From assembly GCF_016653635.2 (NCBI RefSeq), contig NZ_CP067422.1, positions 378,001 through 442,000 of the forward strand: a stretch of DNA of 64,000 bases, written 5' to 3'. A program made the position numbers and the translations under genes. The DNA is from Skermanella sp. TT6. GTDB taxonomy: Bacteria; Pseudomonadota; Alphaproteobacteria; Azospirillales; Azospirillaceae. Shown here piece by piece: positions 32,849 through 42,201 of the stretch; position 1 is the stretch's first letter; every line of letters starts with the position of its first letter. Under the pieces are notes generated by a model, which was not told the origin of the DNA, ran no database searches, and worked only from the letters and a program-made list of their open reading frames with translations.

Positions 32849-34150
32849 ATGAGTGAGATGTTCGACTGGTATGTCGGCATCGACTGGGCGAGCGAGGTTC
32901 ATCAGGTCTGCCTGGTCGATGATCGTGGCGTGGTACGCGGGGAGCGCGCGGTGCGCCACAGTGGCGAGGAACTGGCCGGTCTGGCGGCTTGGCTGATCGA
33001 GACCACGGGCGCCGCTCCGGAACGCATCGGCATTGGCATCGAACTGCCCCACGGTCCGGTCGTGGAGAGCCTGATGGAACGCGGCTTCGCGGTGCACGCC
33101 ATCAATCCCAAGCAACTCGACCGCTTCCGGGACCGATTTTCAGTTTCCGGAGCCAAGGACGACCGGCGCGATGCCCGGGTGTTGGGCGACAGCCTGCGCA
33201 CCGATACCCGCTGCTTCCGGCGCCTGAGGCGGGATGAGCCCAGAATGATCGAACTGCGCGAACGGCTGCGCATGACCGAGGAGTGTAAGCACGAGCGCGT
33301 TCGCCTGACCAATCGGATGCGCGAGCAGCTCTGGCGCTATTACCCGCAGATTCTGGACCTATCCGACGATCTGTCGGCGGCATGGTTGCTGGATCTTTGG
33401 GCGCTGGCGCCAACGCCGGCCAAGGCGCGCCGGGTGCGCGAGAGCACGATCGCCAAGCTGCTGAGGAAGCATCGGATTCGCCGGCTCGACGCCGCCGAAG
33501 TGGTGCGACGCCTGCGTCGTCCGGCGCTGACGGTGGCGTCCGGCACGGTCGAGGCGGCGAGCGCCCATGTCGGCGCTTTGCGCGACCGGCTGCGCCTCGT
33601 CAACCGCCAGATCTCGGCGGCCGAGCGGCGGGTCGACCAGATCCTGACCGAGTTGGCGGCCTCTCCAGAGGAACCGGAGGCGGTGCCGGGGCAGCCGCCA
33701 CAGCAGAGCGACGTGACGATCCTGCGCTCCTTGCCGGGGGTTGGGAGGATCGTCTGCGCCACTCTGCTGGTCGAGGCCGGCGAGCCCCTGAAGGCGGGTG
33801 ACCATCAAGCCCTGCGGGCGCTGGCCGGCGTGGCGCCGGTGACCCGGCGTAGTGGCAAGAGTTGCATCGTGCTGATGCGTCAGGCCTGTTGCCAGCGTCT
33901 GCGCGACGCAGTCTATCATTGGAGCCGTGTCGCGGTCCAATGCGACGCCACCTGCAAGGTGCGCTATCAAGCCCTGCGCAAAGCCGGCCACAGTCATGGC
34001 CGGGCGTTGCGCACGGTCGGCGACCGGCTGCTGGAAACCGCTTGCGCCATGTTGCGTGGCCGCGGCTTGTACGACCCGCAACGCGCCGGGCGGACACGCC
34101 AAGCCGCCTGAAGCAAGCCTCTGAAACTGGGCGGAGGTGATACTGTCCCT
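32645..34150 (+). mobile_element. IS110-family insertion element (ends approximate)
   Basis: The transposase gene is flanked by non-coding stretches ending in short subterminal inverted sequences, GTATCA near 32652 and TGATAC near 34139. IS110 elements have no long inverted repeats and make little or no target duplication, so exact ends cannot be fixed by eye. It lies between an intact PIN toxin gene and a MITE-like repeat and does not appear to interrupt a gene. Confidence 0.7.
32849..34111 (+). CDS. IS110-family DEDD transposase
   Basis: A 420-residue recombinase. The N-terminal DEDD RuvC-like domain has WYVGIDWASEVHQVCLVDD (first Asp), IGIGIELPHGPVV (Glu) and SGAKDDRRDARVLGDSL (two Asp), then an internal coiled region (residues 220-280). 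The C-terminal Tnp_IS116 domain has ILRSLPGVGRIVCATLL, ALAGVAPVTRRSGKS and the region around CCQRLRDAVYHWS with the serine-type catalytic neighbourhood. The frame is complete and of family length, so the element may be active. Confidence 0.93.
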   Translation: MSEMFDWYVGIDWASEVHQVCLVDDRGVVRGERAVRHSGEELAGLAAWLIETTGAAPERIGIGIELPHGPVVESLMERGFAVHAINPKQLDRFRDRFSVSGAKDDRRDARVLGDSLRTDTRCFRRLRRDEPRMIELRERLRMTEECKHERVRLTNRMREQLWRYYPQILDLSDDLSAAWLLDLWALAPTPAKARRVRESTIAKLLRKHRIRRLDAAEVVRRLRRPALTVASGTVEAASAHVGALRDRLRLVNRQISAAERRVDQILTELAASPEEPEAVPGQPPQQSDVTILRSLPGVGRIVCATLLVEAGEPLKAGDHQALRALAGVAPVTRRSGKSCIVLMRQACCQRLRDAVYHWSRVAVQCDATCKVRYQALRKAGHSHGRALRTVGDRLLETACAMLRGRGLYDPQRAGRTRQAA

Positions 34151-34283
34151 TACATCCGATGGAGGCGGCGCTTCCGGCGGAACGGCACGAGTCAAGCCCG
34201 TGCCGCCATCGGCGGTGACCCGCAGGGTCAGGCTTGACGCGTGTCGGGCCGTCGGGAACCATAATCATCGGACGTAAGGGGCA
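34144..34283. repeat. MITE-like element with terminal inverted repeats
   Basis: CCCTTACATCCGATG (34147-34161) and CATCGGACGTAAGGG (34266-34280) form a 15-bp inverted repeat with one mismatch, extendable to about 18 bp (TGyCCC...). The enclosed 120 bp has further internal dyads (CAAGCCCGTGCCGCC / GGCGGTGACCCG) and no open frame. It abuts the IS110 right end. A non-autonomous transposable element is the likeliest explanation; a structured terminator is the alternative. Confidence 0.5.
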
Positions 34284-34332
34284 CCCCCAGACACTACTCG
34301 GATCATTGACAAGCGGTGGGGAGTCCCTCCCC

Positions 34333-35181
34333 TCACCCCGGCGCCGTGCCGCCCAGCTCGTTGGTCACCGCGGCGGCGGCCTGCCGCACCAGCCCGCCCA
34401 GCGAGGCCACGCGGTCGTCGGTCACGCGGGCCTTCGGGCCGGAGACGGACAGGGCGCCGATCGGCTGGCTGCGCTCGTCATAGATGGTCGCGGCGACGCA
34501 GCGCAGGCCGATCGCGTGTTCCTCGTTGTCCACCGCATAGGCGCGGGTGCGGACCTGTTCCAGGTCGGCTTCAAGCGCCTCCAGCGTCGTCAAGGTCGCG
34601 GCGGTGAAGCGGGGAAGGCCGCGCTGTTCCATCAGGTTGCGGACATACTGCGGCGCCATGCGGGCCAGCAGCGCCTTGCCGGCGGCGGAGCAGTGCAGCG
34701 GCAGGCGGGAGCCGGGCGGGGCCAGGGCGCGCATCATCTGGTGGCATTCGACCTGGGCCAGATAGACCACCTCGTGGTTCTCGATGATCGCCAGGTTCAC
34801 CGTCTCGCTCGCCTGGTCCATCAGCTGGCGCATGCGCGGGCGGGCGAGGTCCACGACGTTGCGGGTCTTCAGGAAGCCGCTGCCGCTGATGAAGGCCTGC
34901 ACGCCGACATACCAGCTCCGGGTGGCGCCGTCGAAGCGGACATAGCGTTCCTGCTGGAGCGTGGTCAGCAGGCGGTGGGCGGTCGAGGGGGACAGGTCGG
35001 CGGTGCGGGCCAGCTCGGTCAGCGACATCGGGCCGTCGGCCTCGCCCAGGATCGTCATGATGTGGAGCGCGCGGACCAGGGACTGGACCGTCTGGGATCG
35101 GGGGTCGGCCGCCGTCGCGGACGCCGCCTTGGAGGGGGTCGGCGGTTCGGAACGTATCAATGTCTCTTCCTGGCTTCCCAT
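34333..35181 (-). CDS. IclR-family transcriptional regulator
   Basis: A 282-residue regulator with a winged HTH at residues 35-90 (TVQSLVRALHIMTILGEADG, LTELARTADLSPSTAHRLLT) and an IclR effector domain (VDLARPRMRQLMDQASETVN, LPLHCSAAGKALLARMAP, GLRCVAATIYDERSQPIGAL). It is at the promoter-distal end of the oxalate/formate cluster on the same strand, after a repeat-filled gap, so it may control that cluster or an unrelated target. I chose ATG 35181; a GTG at 35193 adds four residues. Confidence 0.88.
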   Translation of the reverse strand: MGSQEETLIRSEPPTPSKAASATAADPRSQTVQSLVRALHIMTILGEADGPMSLTELARTADLSPSTAHRLLTTLQQERYVRFDGATRSWYVGVQAFISGSGFLKTRNVVDLARPRMRQLMDQASETVNLAIIENHEVVYLAQVECHQMMRALAPPGSRLPLHCSAAGKALLARMAPQYVRNLMEQRGLPRFTAATLTTLEALEADLEQVRTRAYAVDNEEHAIGLRCVAATIYDERSQPIGALSVSGPKARVTDDRVASLGGLVRQAAAAVTNELGGTAPG

Positions 35182-35305
35182 CACCTGACCCACGTTGCCG
35201 AATGGAGTTCGTTCTCGTTCTCGTTCTTGGACCGGTCGGTTGATCTTCGTCCTGGCCGGGGGCGGGACTGGTGGTGGAGGGTCCTCTCCCTGTCCCCTCC
35301 CCTGT

Positions 35306-35395
35306 CGTCATAGCCGGGCTTGACCCGGCTATCTCCTCCGTTGCCGCCGCGGGTTCGGCCTGGGGGAGATGACCGGGTCAAGCCCGGTCATGACG
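35306..35395. repeat. REP-like palindromes in head-to-head pair
   Basis: CGTCATAGCCGGGCTTGACC at 35306 and its inverted partner GATGACCGGGTCAAGCCCGG at 35368 are separated by about 30 bp, the same mosaic design as at 18981-19069. The pair lies between fdh and the IclR gene and could act as a transcriptional barrier or mRNA stabiliser. Confidence 0.8.
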
Positions 35396-35410
35396 TTCCA
35401 GGGCGGTTAG

Positions 35411-35462
35411 GGCCGCCGGGGCCGCCGGGGCGGCCGGGGCGGCCGGGGCGGCCGGGGCGGGT
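35411..35462. repeat. Tandem GGCCGGGGC repeat
   Basis: About six units of a 9-bp GC-only repeat (GGCCGGGGC and GGCCGCCGG variants) run from 35411 to 35462, just after the formate dehydrogenase alpha stop. Non-coding; likely prone to slippage. Confidence 0.8.
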
Positions 35463-35507
35463 TGGAGGGTTCGGGGCGGCGGGAGGGGTGGAGGCCGCCC
35501 CGCTCCC

Positions 35508-38282
35508 CTACTCCGCCGCCTGGGCGGCTTCCCGCAGCGGTTCGACCCGGGCCGCGCAGTACTTGAACTCCGGGATCTTGCCGAAGGGGTCGAGCTGCGG
35601 GTTGGTCAGCACGTTGGCGGCAGCCTCGGCGTAGCAGAACGGCATGAAGATCAGGCCGGTCGGCACCGCATAGTCGGCCCGCGCCACCAGCTCCACATGG
35701 CCGCGCCGGGTGGCGACGCGCATCCGGTCGCCGCCGTTCAGGCCCAGCCGGCGCAGGTCGGCGGGGGCCATGTAGGCGACGGCTTCCGGCTCCAGGTCGT
35801 CCAGCACCTGCGCCCGGCGGGTCATCGCGCCGGTGTGCCAGTGCTCCAGCTGGCGGCCGGTGGTCAGAACCATCGGGTACTCGGCGTCGGGCTCCTCGGC
35901 CGGCGGGATGATCGCCGCCGGCACCAGCCGGCCGCGGCCCGTCTCGGTCGGGAAACCGTTGCCGAACACGATCTCGTGGCCCGGCTGGTCCGGCGCGTCG
36001 CACGGGTATGTCACGGAATGCTCGCGCTCCAGCCGCTCCCACGTGATGTTCGCCAGCGACGGCATGGCCTTGGTCATCTCGGCGAAGACATCGCGCGGAT
36101 GGGTGTAGGTCCAGTTGAGCCCCAGCCGGTTGGCGAGCTGGGCGACGATCTCCCAGTCCTGGCGGGCCTCGCCCGGCAGCGGCAGAGCCTTGCGGCCCAT
36201 CTGCACTTGGCGGTTGGTGTTGGTCGCGGTGCCGTCCTTCTCCGGCCAGGCGGAGGCCGGAAGGACCACGTCGGCGTACTTGGCCGTCTCGGTCAGGAAG
36301 ATGTCCTGGACCACGAGATGGTCGAGCTTCGCCAGCGCCTCGCGGGCGTGGCCCACGTCCGGGTCGGACATGGCCGGGTTCTCGCCCATGATGTACATGC
36401 CGCTGATCTTGCCGTCATGGATCGCGTCCATGATCTCGACCACGGTCAGGCCGCGCTTGCCCGGCAGCTTGCTGCCCCACAGATCCTCGTAGAACTCGCG
36501 GATCTTTGGGGTTTCCACCGACTGGTAGTCGGGGAAGACCATGGGGATCAGGCCGGCGTCGGACGCGCCCTGCACGTTGTTCTGGCCGCGCAGCGGATGC
36601 AGGCCGGTGCCGGGGCGGCCGATCTGGCCGGTGGTCAGCGCCATCGAGATCAGGCAGCGCACGTTGTCGGTGCCGTGGGTGTGCTGGGACACGCCCATGC
36701 CCCAGAAGATGATCGAGGCCTCGGACCGGGCGTAGAGGCGCGCCACCGTGCGCAGCTCGTCGGCGGAGATGCCGCAGATCTCCTCCATCCGCTCGGGCGT
36801 GTAGTCCTTGACGTGCTCCTTCAGCTCCTCGAAGTCCTGGGTGTTGGCCTGGACATATTGCTGGTCGTACAGGTTCTCCGTGACGATGACGTTGAGCAGG
36901 GCGTTCAGCATCGCCACGTCGCGGCCCGGCTTGAACTGGAGCATGTGGGTGGAGAAGCGCTTCAGCGCCTGGCCGCGCGGGTCCATCACCACCAGCTTGG
37001 CGCCCCGCTCCACCGCGTTCTTGAAGAAGGTCGCGGCGACCGGGTGGTTCTCGGTCGGGTTGGCGCCGATCACCACGATCACCTCGGCGTCCTGGGCCGC
37101 CATGAAGGGGGCCGTCACCGCGCCGGAGCCGATGCCCTCGATCAGCGCCGTCACCGAGGAGGCGTGGCACAGCCGGGTGCAGTGGTCGACGTTGTTGGTG
37201 CCGAAGCCGGTGCGGACCAGCTTCTGGAACAGGTAGGCCTCCTCGTTCGAGCCCTTGGCGGAGCCGAAGCCGGCCAGCGCGTCGCCGCCCCGCTCGTCGC
37301 GGATCCTCGCCAGGCCCTTGGCCGCCACCTCCAGCGCCTCTTCCCAGCTGGCGCGGCGGAAATGGGTCAGCGGGTTCTCGGGGTCGATGTCCACGTCATG
37401 CTTGGACACGCCCTCGCGGCGGATCAGCGGGACGGTCAGCCGGTCCTCGTGGTGGACATAGTCGAAGCCGAAGCGGCCCTTGACGCACAGCCTGTTCTGG
37501 TTGGACGGGCCGTCGCGGCCGGTCACCGACAGGATCTTGTCGTCCTTGATGTTGTAGGTCAGCTGGCAGCCGACGCCGCAATAGGGGCAGACGCTGTCCA
37601 CCTTGCGGTCGGGCGCCGCGGCGAAGACGCCGGTGTGCAAGTCCACCTGGGTGGCCGGCATCAGCGCGCCGGTCGGGCAGGCCTGGACGCACTCGCCGCA
37701 GGCGACGCAGGTGCTGCTTCCCATGGGATCGTCGAAGTCGAAGACGATCTTCTCGGCGTGGCCGCGCATCGCCATGCCGATCACGTCGTTGACCTGGACC
37801 TCGCGGCAGGCGCGGACGCACAGGTTGCACTGGATGCAGGCGTCGAGCTGGACCGCCATGGCGGGATGGCTGAAGTCCTTCTCGGGTGCCGCGTCGGCGC
37901 CGGGGAAGCGGCTGTCGGTCACGTCCAGCTTGTCGGCCCACTGCCAGAACTTGGCGTCGGGGTCGTGCGCCTCCTTCCGGTCGGGCTGGTCGCCGACCAG
38001 CAGCTCGAACACCAGCTTGCGGGCCGACTTGGCGCTCTCGCTCGCGGTGTTGACCTTCATGCCGTTCTGCGGCTTGCGGATGCAGCTCGCGGCCAGGACG
38101 CGCTCTCCCTCGACCTCGACCATGCAGGCGCGGCAGTTGCCGTCGGGCCGGTAGCCGGGGGCCGGGGAATAGCAGAGGTGGGGGATCTCGGTGCCGCGAC
38201 GGTTGGCGACCTGCCAGATGGTCTCGCCGGGACGGGCCTCGACCTCTTCGCCGTCGAGGAAAAATCGGATCGCCTCGGTCAT
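35508..38282 (-). CDS. fdhA: NAD-dependent formate dehydrogenase, alpha (catalytic) subunit
   Basis: The 924-residue protein has the domains of soluble NAD-linked formate dehydrogenases in order: an N-terminal [2Fe-2S] domain (Cys37, Cys50, Cys53, Cys67), two [4Fe-4S] ferredoxin clusters (CIQCNLCVRAC, CVACGECVQACPTG), and the molybdenum/tungsten bis-MGD domain starting CPYCGVGCQL. The metal-binding cysteine is in CTRLCHASS, a cysteine not selenocysteine enzyme. It oxidises formate to CO2, passing electrons to the beta subunit. Start ATG 38282 overlaps the beta stop (ATGA). The beta subunit is a NuoE-NuoF fusion, the two-subunit layout of Methylorubrum FDH1. It finishes oxalate breakdown in this cluster. 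Confidence 0.95.
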   Translation of the reverse strand: MTEAIRFFLDGEEVEARPGETIWQVANRRGTEIPHLCYSPAPGYRPDGNCRACMVEVEGERVLAASCIRKPQNGMKVNTASESAKSARKLVFELLVGDQPDRKEAHDPDAKFWQWADKLDVTDSRFPGADAAPEKDFSHPAMAVQLDACIQCNLCVRACREVQVNDVIGMAMRGHAEKIVFDFDDPMGSSTCVACGECVQACPTGALMPATQVDLHTGVFAAAPDRKVDSVCPYCGVGCQLTYNIKDDKILSVTGRDGPSNQNRLCVKGRFGFDYVHHEDRLTVPLIRREGVSKHDVDIDPENPLTHFRRASWEEALEVAAKGLARIRDERGGDALAGFGSAKGSNEEAYLFQKLVRTGFGTNNVDHCTRLCHASSVTALIEGIGSGAVTAPFMAAQDAEVIVVIGANPTENHPVAATFFKNAVERGAKLVVMDPRGQALKRFSTHMLQFKPGRDVAMLNALLNVIVTENLYDQQYVQANTQDFEELKEHVKDYTPERMEEICGISADELRTVARLYARSEASIIFWGMGVSQHTHGTDNVRCLISMALTTGQIGRPGTGLHPLRGQNNVQGASDAGLIPMVFPDYQSVETPKIREFYEDLWGSKLPGKRGLTVVEIMDAIHDGKISGMYIMGENPAMSDPDVGHAREALAKLDHLVVQDIFLTETAKYADVVLPASAWPEKDGTATNTNRQVQMGRKALPLPGEARQDWEIVAQLANRLGLNWTYTHPRDVFAEMTKAMPSLANITWERLEREHSVTYPCDAPDQPGHEIVFGNGFPTETGRGRLVPAAIIPPAEEPDAEYPMVLTTGRQLEHWHTGAMTRRAQVLDDLEPEAVAYMAPADLRRLGLNGGDRMRVATRRGHVELVARADYAVPTGLIFMPFCYAEAAANVLTNPQLDPFGKIPEFKYCAARVEPLREAAQAAE

Positions 38283-39982
38283 GTCAGGTCCTCCGGGAAA
38301 TGCTTCATGATTTGCTTGATCGGGTTCATGGCGGCCTGGCCCAGGCCGCAGATCGAGGCCGAGGTCATGACCTTCGCCAGCTCGCCCAGCAGCGGCTGGT
38401 CCCAGCGGGGACGCTCCAGCAGCTTGACGGCCTTCTCGGTGCCGGCGCGGCAGGGGGTGCACTGGCCGCAGCTCTCGTCCTCGAAGAACTTCATCAGGTT
38501 CAGGCCGACCGCCTTCATGTCGTCCTTGTCGGACAGCACGACCACGGCGGCGGAGCCGATGAAGCAGCCGTGCTGCTCAAGGGTGCCGAAATCCAGCGGG
38601 ATGTCGCCCATGCTGGCCGGCAGGATGCCGCCGGAGGCGCCGCCGGGCAGGTACGCCTTGAAGGTGTGGCCGTCCTCCATGCCGCCGCAGAACTCGTCGA
38701 TCAGTTCCGTGATGGTGACGCCGGCGGGGGCCAGCTTGACGCCGGGCTCCTTCACGTGGCCGGAGACGGAGTAGCTGCGCAGGCCCTTGCGGCCGTTGCG
38801 GCCGTGGCCCGACCACCATTCCGGCCCCTTCTCCACGATGTCACGGACCCAGAAGACGGTCTCGATGTTGTTGATCAGCGTCGGCTGGCCGAACAGGCCG
38901 ACCTGGGACGGGAACGGCGGCTTGTGGCGCGGCAGGCCGCGCTTGCCCTCGAGGCTTTCCAGCATCGCCGATTCCTCGCCGCAGATATAGGCGCCGGCGC
39001 CGCGGCGCATGTGGATCCTGGTGTGCCGGCTGAGGCCCGCCTGCTCGACCTTCGCGATCTCGCGGTCCAGGATCTCGCGGCACTGGGGGTATTCGTCGCG
39101 CAGATAGACGTAGACGTCGGTCGCCTCCACCGCCCAGGCACCGATCAGCATCCCTTCCAGGAAGCGGTTGGGGTCGGTCTCCAGGTAGTGGCGGTCCTTG
39201 AAGGTGCCGGGCTCGCCCTCGTCGCCGTTGATCGCCATCAGGCGCGGCCCCGGCTCGGCCCGGACGAAGCGCCACTTGCGCCCGGTCGGGAAGCCGGCGC
39301 CGCCCAGGCCGCGCAGGCTGGAGCCTTCCAGGGCGGTCAGGATCGATTCCAGGTCGCGGGTGCCGTCCAGGCACTCTTCCAGGAGCTTGTAGCCGCCGCC
39401 GGCGCGGTAGTCGTCGAACCCGTGATAGTCGGGGACATGGGGATGGGTGTGGCCGGCGTCGAGCGCCTGTTTGACGTTCTCCACCGTGGCGTGCTCGTGC
39501 AGGGCATGGCCGAGCGCCACCGCGGGAGCGTTGTGGCAGGCGCCCATGCAGGGCGCGCGGATGACGCGGACATCGGGACCGACCGCGTCCGGCAGGGCCT
39601 CGAGCAGCTTGGCCGCACCCTTCAGCTCGCAGGTCAGGCTGTCGCACACCCGGATCGTCAGCGGCGGCGGGGCTTCCTCGCCGTCGAACACGATGTCGAA
39701 ATGGGCGTAGAAGCTGGCGACCTCGTACACCTCGACCAGGGCCAGCCGCATCTCCTGCGCGAGGGCCACCAGATGGCGCGCGTGCAGGGCATGGTAGCGG
39801 TCCTGGAGGAGGTGCAGGTGCTCGATCAGCAGGTCCGGGCGGCGGGGACGGTCGCCGAGCAGGTCCCGGACCTCGGCCAGCGCGACCAGGTCTATCTGGC
39901 GCCCCCTCGGTTGCCCACGGGTCTTGCGGCGCCCCGCACCGGGATGCCTGTTGTTGGGTTCGTTGGGAATGGCCGTGTCCAT
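38279..39982 (-). CDS. fdhB: NAD-dependent formate dehydrogenase, beta subunit (NuoE-NuoF fusion)
   Basis: Residues about 30-175 form the NuoE-like thioredoxin-fold [2Fe-2S] domain (VCDSLTCELKGA, RAPCMGACHNAP); residues 210-567 the NuoF-like flavin domain with the NADH site GLRGLGGAGFPTGRKW, INGDEGEPGTFKDR, GAGAYICGEESAM and the [4Fe-4S] cysteines ESCGQCTPCRAG plus ICGLG. In most FDHs these are two genes (fdsG, fdsB); here they are fused at normal combined length (567). FMN receives electrons from the alpha subunit and reduces NAD. The gene overlaps fdhA by four bases. No fdhD-type chaperone gene is in the window. Confidence 0.95.
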   Translation of the reverse strand: MDTAIPNEPNNRHPGAGRRKTRGQPRGRQIDLVALAEVRDLLGDRPRRPDLLIEHLHLLQDRYHALHARHLVALAQEMRLALVEVYEVASFYAHFDIVFDGEEAPPPLTIRVCDSLTCELKGAAKLLEALPDAVGPDVRVIRAPCMGACHNAPAVALGHALHEHATVENVKQALDAGHTHPHVPDYHGFDDYRAGGGYKLLEECLDGTRDLESILTALEGSSLRGLGGAGFPTGRKWRFVRAEPGPRLMAINGDEGEPGTFKDRHYLETDPNRFLEGMLIGAWAVEATDVYVYLRDEYPQCREILDREIAKVEQAGLSRHTRIHMRRGAGAYICGEESAMLESLEGKRGLPRHKPPFPSQVGLFGQPTLINNIETVFWVRDIVEKGPEWWSGHGRNGRKGLRSYSVSGHVKEPGVKLAPAGVTITELIDEFCGGMEDGHTFKAYLPGGASGGILPASMGDIPLDFGTLEQHGCFIGSAAVVVLSDKDDMKAVGLNLMKFFEDESCGQCTPCRAGTEKAVKLLERPRWDQPLLGELAKVMTSASICGLGQAAMNPIKQIMKHFPEDLT

Positions 39983-40039
39983 GGTTTCCTGCCCCTGCTT
40001 CTTCGTTCTCTTCTTACCTCGTCCCAGGCAAGGTCCCGG

Positions 40040-40915
40040 TCAGCGTCCCATCGCCTGGAGCATGGTGCGCCCCAGGCTCGCCGGGCTGTCCGCGACGTGG
40101 ATGCCGGCCGCCGTCAGCGCCTGCACCTTGAAGTCGGCGGTGTCGTTGCCGCCCGAGATCACGGCGCCGGCGTGGCCCATCCGGCGGCCCGGCGGTGCCG
40201 TGCGGCCGGCGATGAAGCCGACGACCGGCTTGCTAGTGCCGCTGGCCTTGACGAACTCGGCGCCCTTGACCTCGGCGTCGCCGCCGATCTCGCCGATCAT
40301 GATGATGCCCTCGGTCTCGTCGTCCTTCAGGAACAGGTCGAGGCTGTCCACGAAGTTGGTGCCGTTCACCGGGTCGCCGCCGATGCCGATGCAGGTGGTC
40401 TGGCCGAGGCCGGCCGCGGTCGTCTGCGCCACCGCCTCATATGTAAGCGTTCCCGAGCGGGAAACGATGCCGATCTTGCCGCGGCGGTGGATATGGCCCG
40501 GCATGATGCCGATCTTGCACTCGTCCGGCGTGATGATCCCGGGGCAGTTGGGGCCGATCAGCCGGGTCGCGGAGCCGGCCAGCGCCCGCTTCACCTTGAC
40601 CATGTCGAGGACGGGGATGCCCTCGGTGATGCAGACGACCAGCGCGATCTCGGCGTCGATCGCCTCCAGGATCGCGTCGGCCGCGAAGGGCGGCGGGACG
40701 TAGATCACGCTGGCGTTGGCGCCGGTGTCCTTGACCGCGTCGGCGACCGTGTCGAAGACGGGCAGGTCCAGGTGCTTGGTGCCGCCCTTGCCGGGGGTCA
40801 CGCCGCCGACCATCCGGGTGCCGTAGGCGATCGCCTGCTCGGAGTGGAAGGTCCCCTGCGCGCCGGTGAAGCCCTGGCAGATGACCCGCGTTTCGGAATT
40901 GACGAGAACCGACAT
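40040..40915 (-). CDS. sucD: Succinate-CoA ligase (ADP-forming) alpha subunit
   Basis: A 291-residue protein with the CoA-binding Rossmann segment ([20 protein letters not shown]), the [10 protein letters not shown] loop, [12 protein letters not shown] and the phosphohistidine in [13 protein letters not shown] near residue 248. It forms an alpha-beta enzyme with the product of the gene one base upstream. Normally it belongs to the TCA cycle beside the 2-oxoglutarate dehydrogenase genes; here it sits in an oxalate/formate cluster, so a dedicated role in CoA activation of oxalate, or malate-CoA ligase activity, is possible. Sequence motifs do not separate these. Confidence 0.9.
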   Translation of the reverse strand: MSVLVNSETRVICQGFTGAQGTFHSEQAIAYGTRMVGGVTPGKGGTKHLDLPVFDTVADAVKDTGANASVIYVPPPFAADAILEAIDAEIALVVCITEGIPVLDMVKVKRALAGSATRLIGPNCPGIITPDECKIGIMPGHIHRRGKIGIVSRSGTLTYEAVAQTTAAGLGQTTCIGIGGDPVNGTNFVDSLDLFLKDDETEGIIMIGEIGGDAEVKGAEFVKASGTSKPVVGFIAGRTAPPGRRMGHAGAVISGGNDTADFKVQALTAAGIHVADSPASLGRTMLQAMGR

Positions 40916-40916
40916 G

Positions 40917-42116
<1,200 letters not shown>

Positions 42117-42201
42117 TACGGCCCTCCCTGGGCATTTATTCTTGTCCCGTACCGGGAGAGCGGGCCGAAACCCGCTCCCACGATGCGGAAAGCTGGAAGT
42201 C

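Noticed and set aside
35697..38774. 1025-codon plus-strand frame opposite formate dehydrogenase
   Set aside because: Antisense shadow of fdhA/fdhB. Same composition bias, no recognisable domain.
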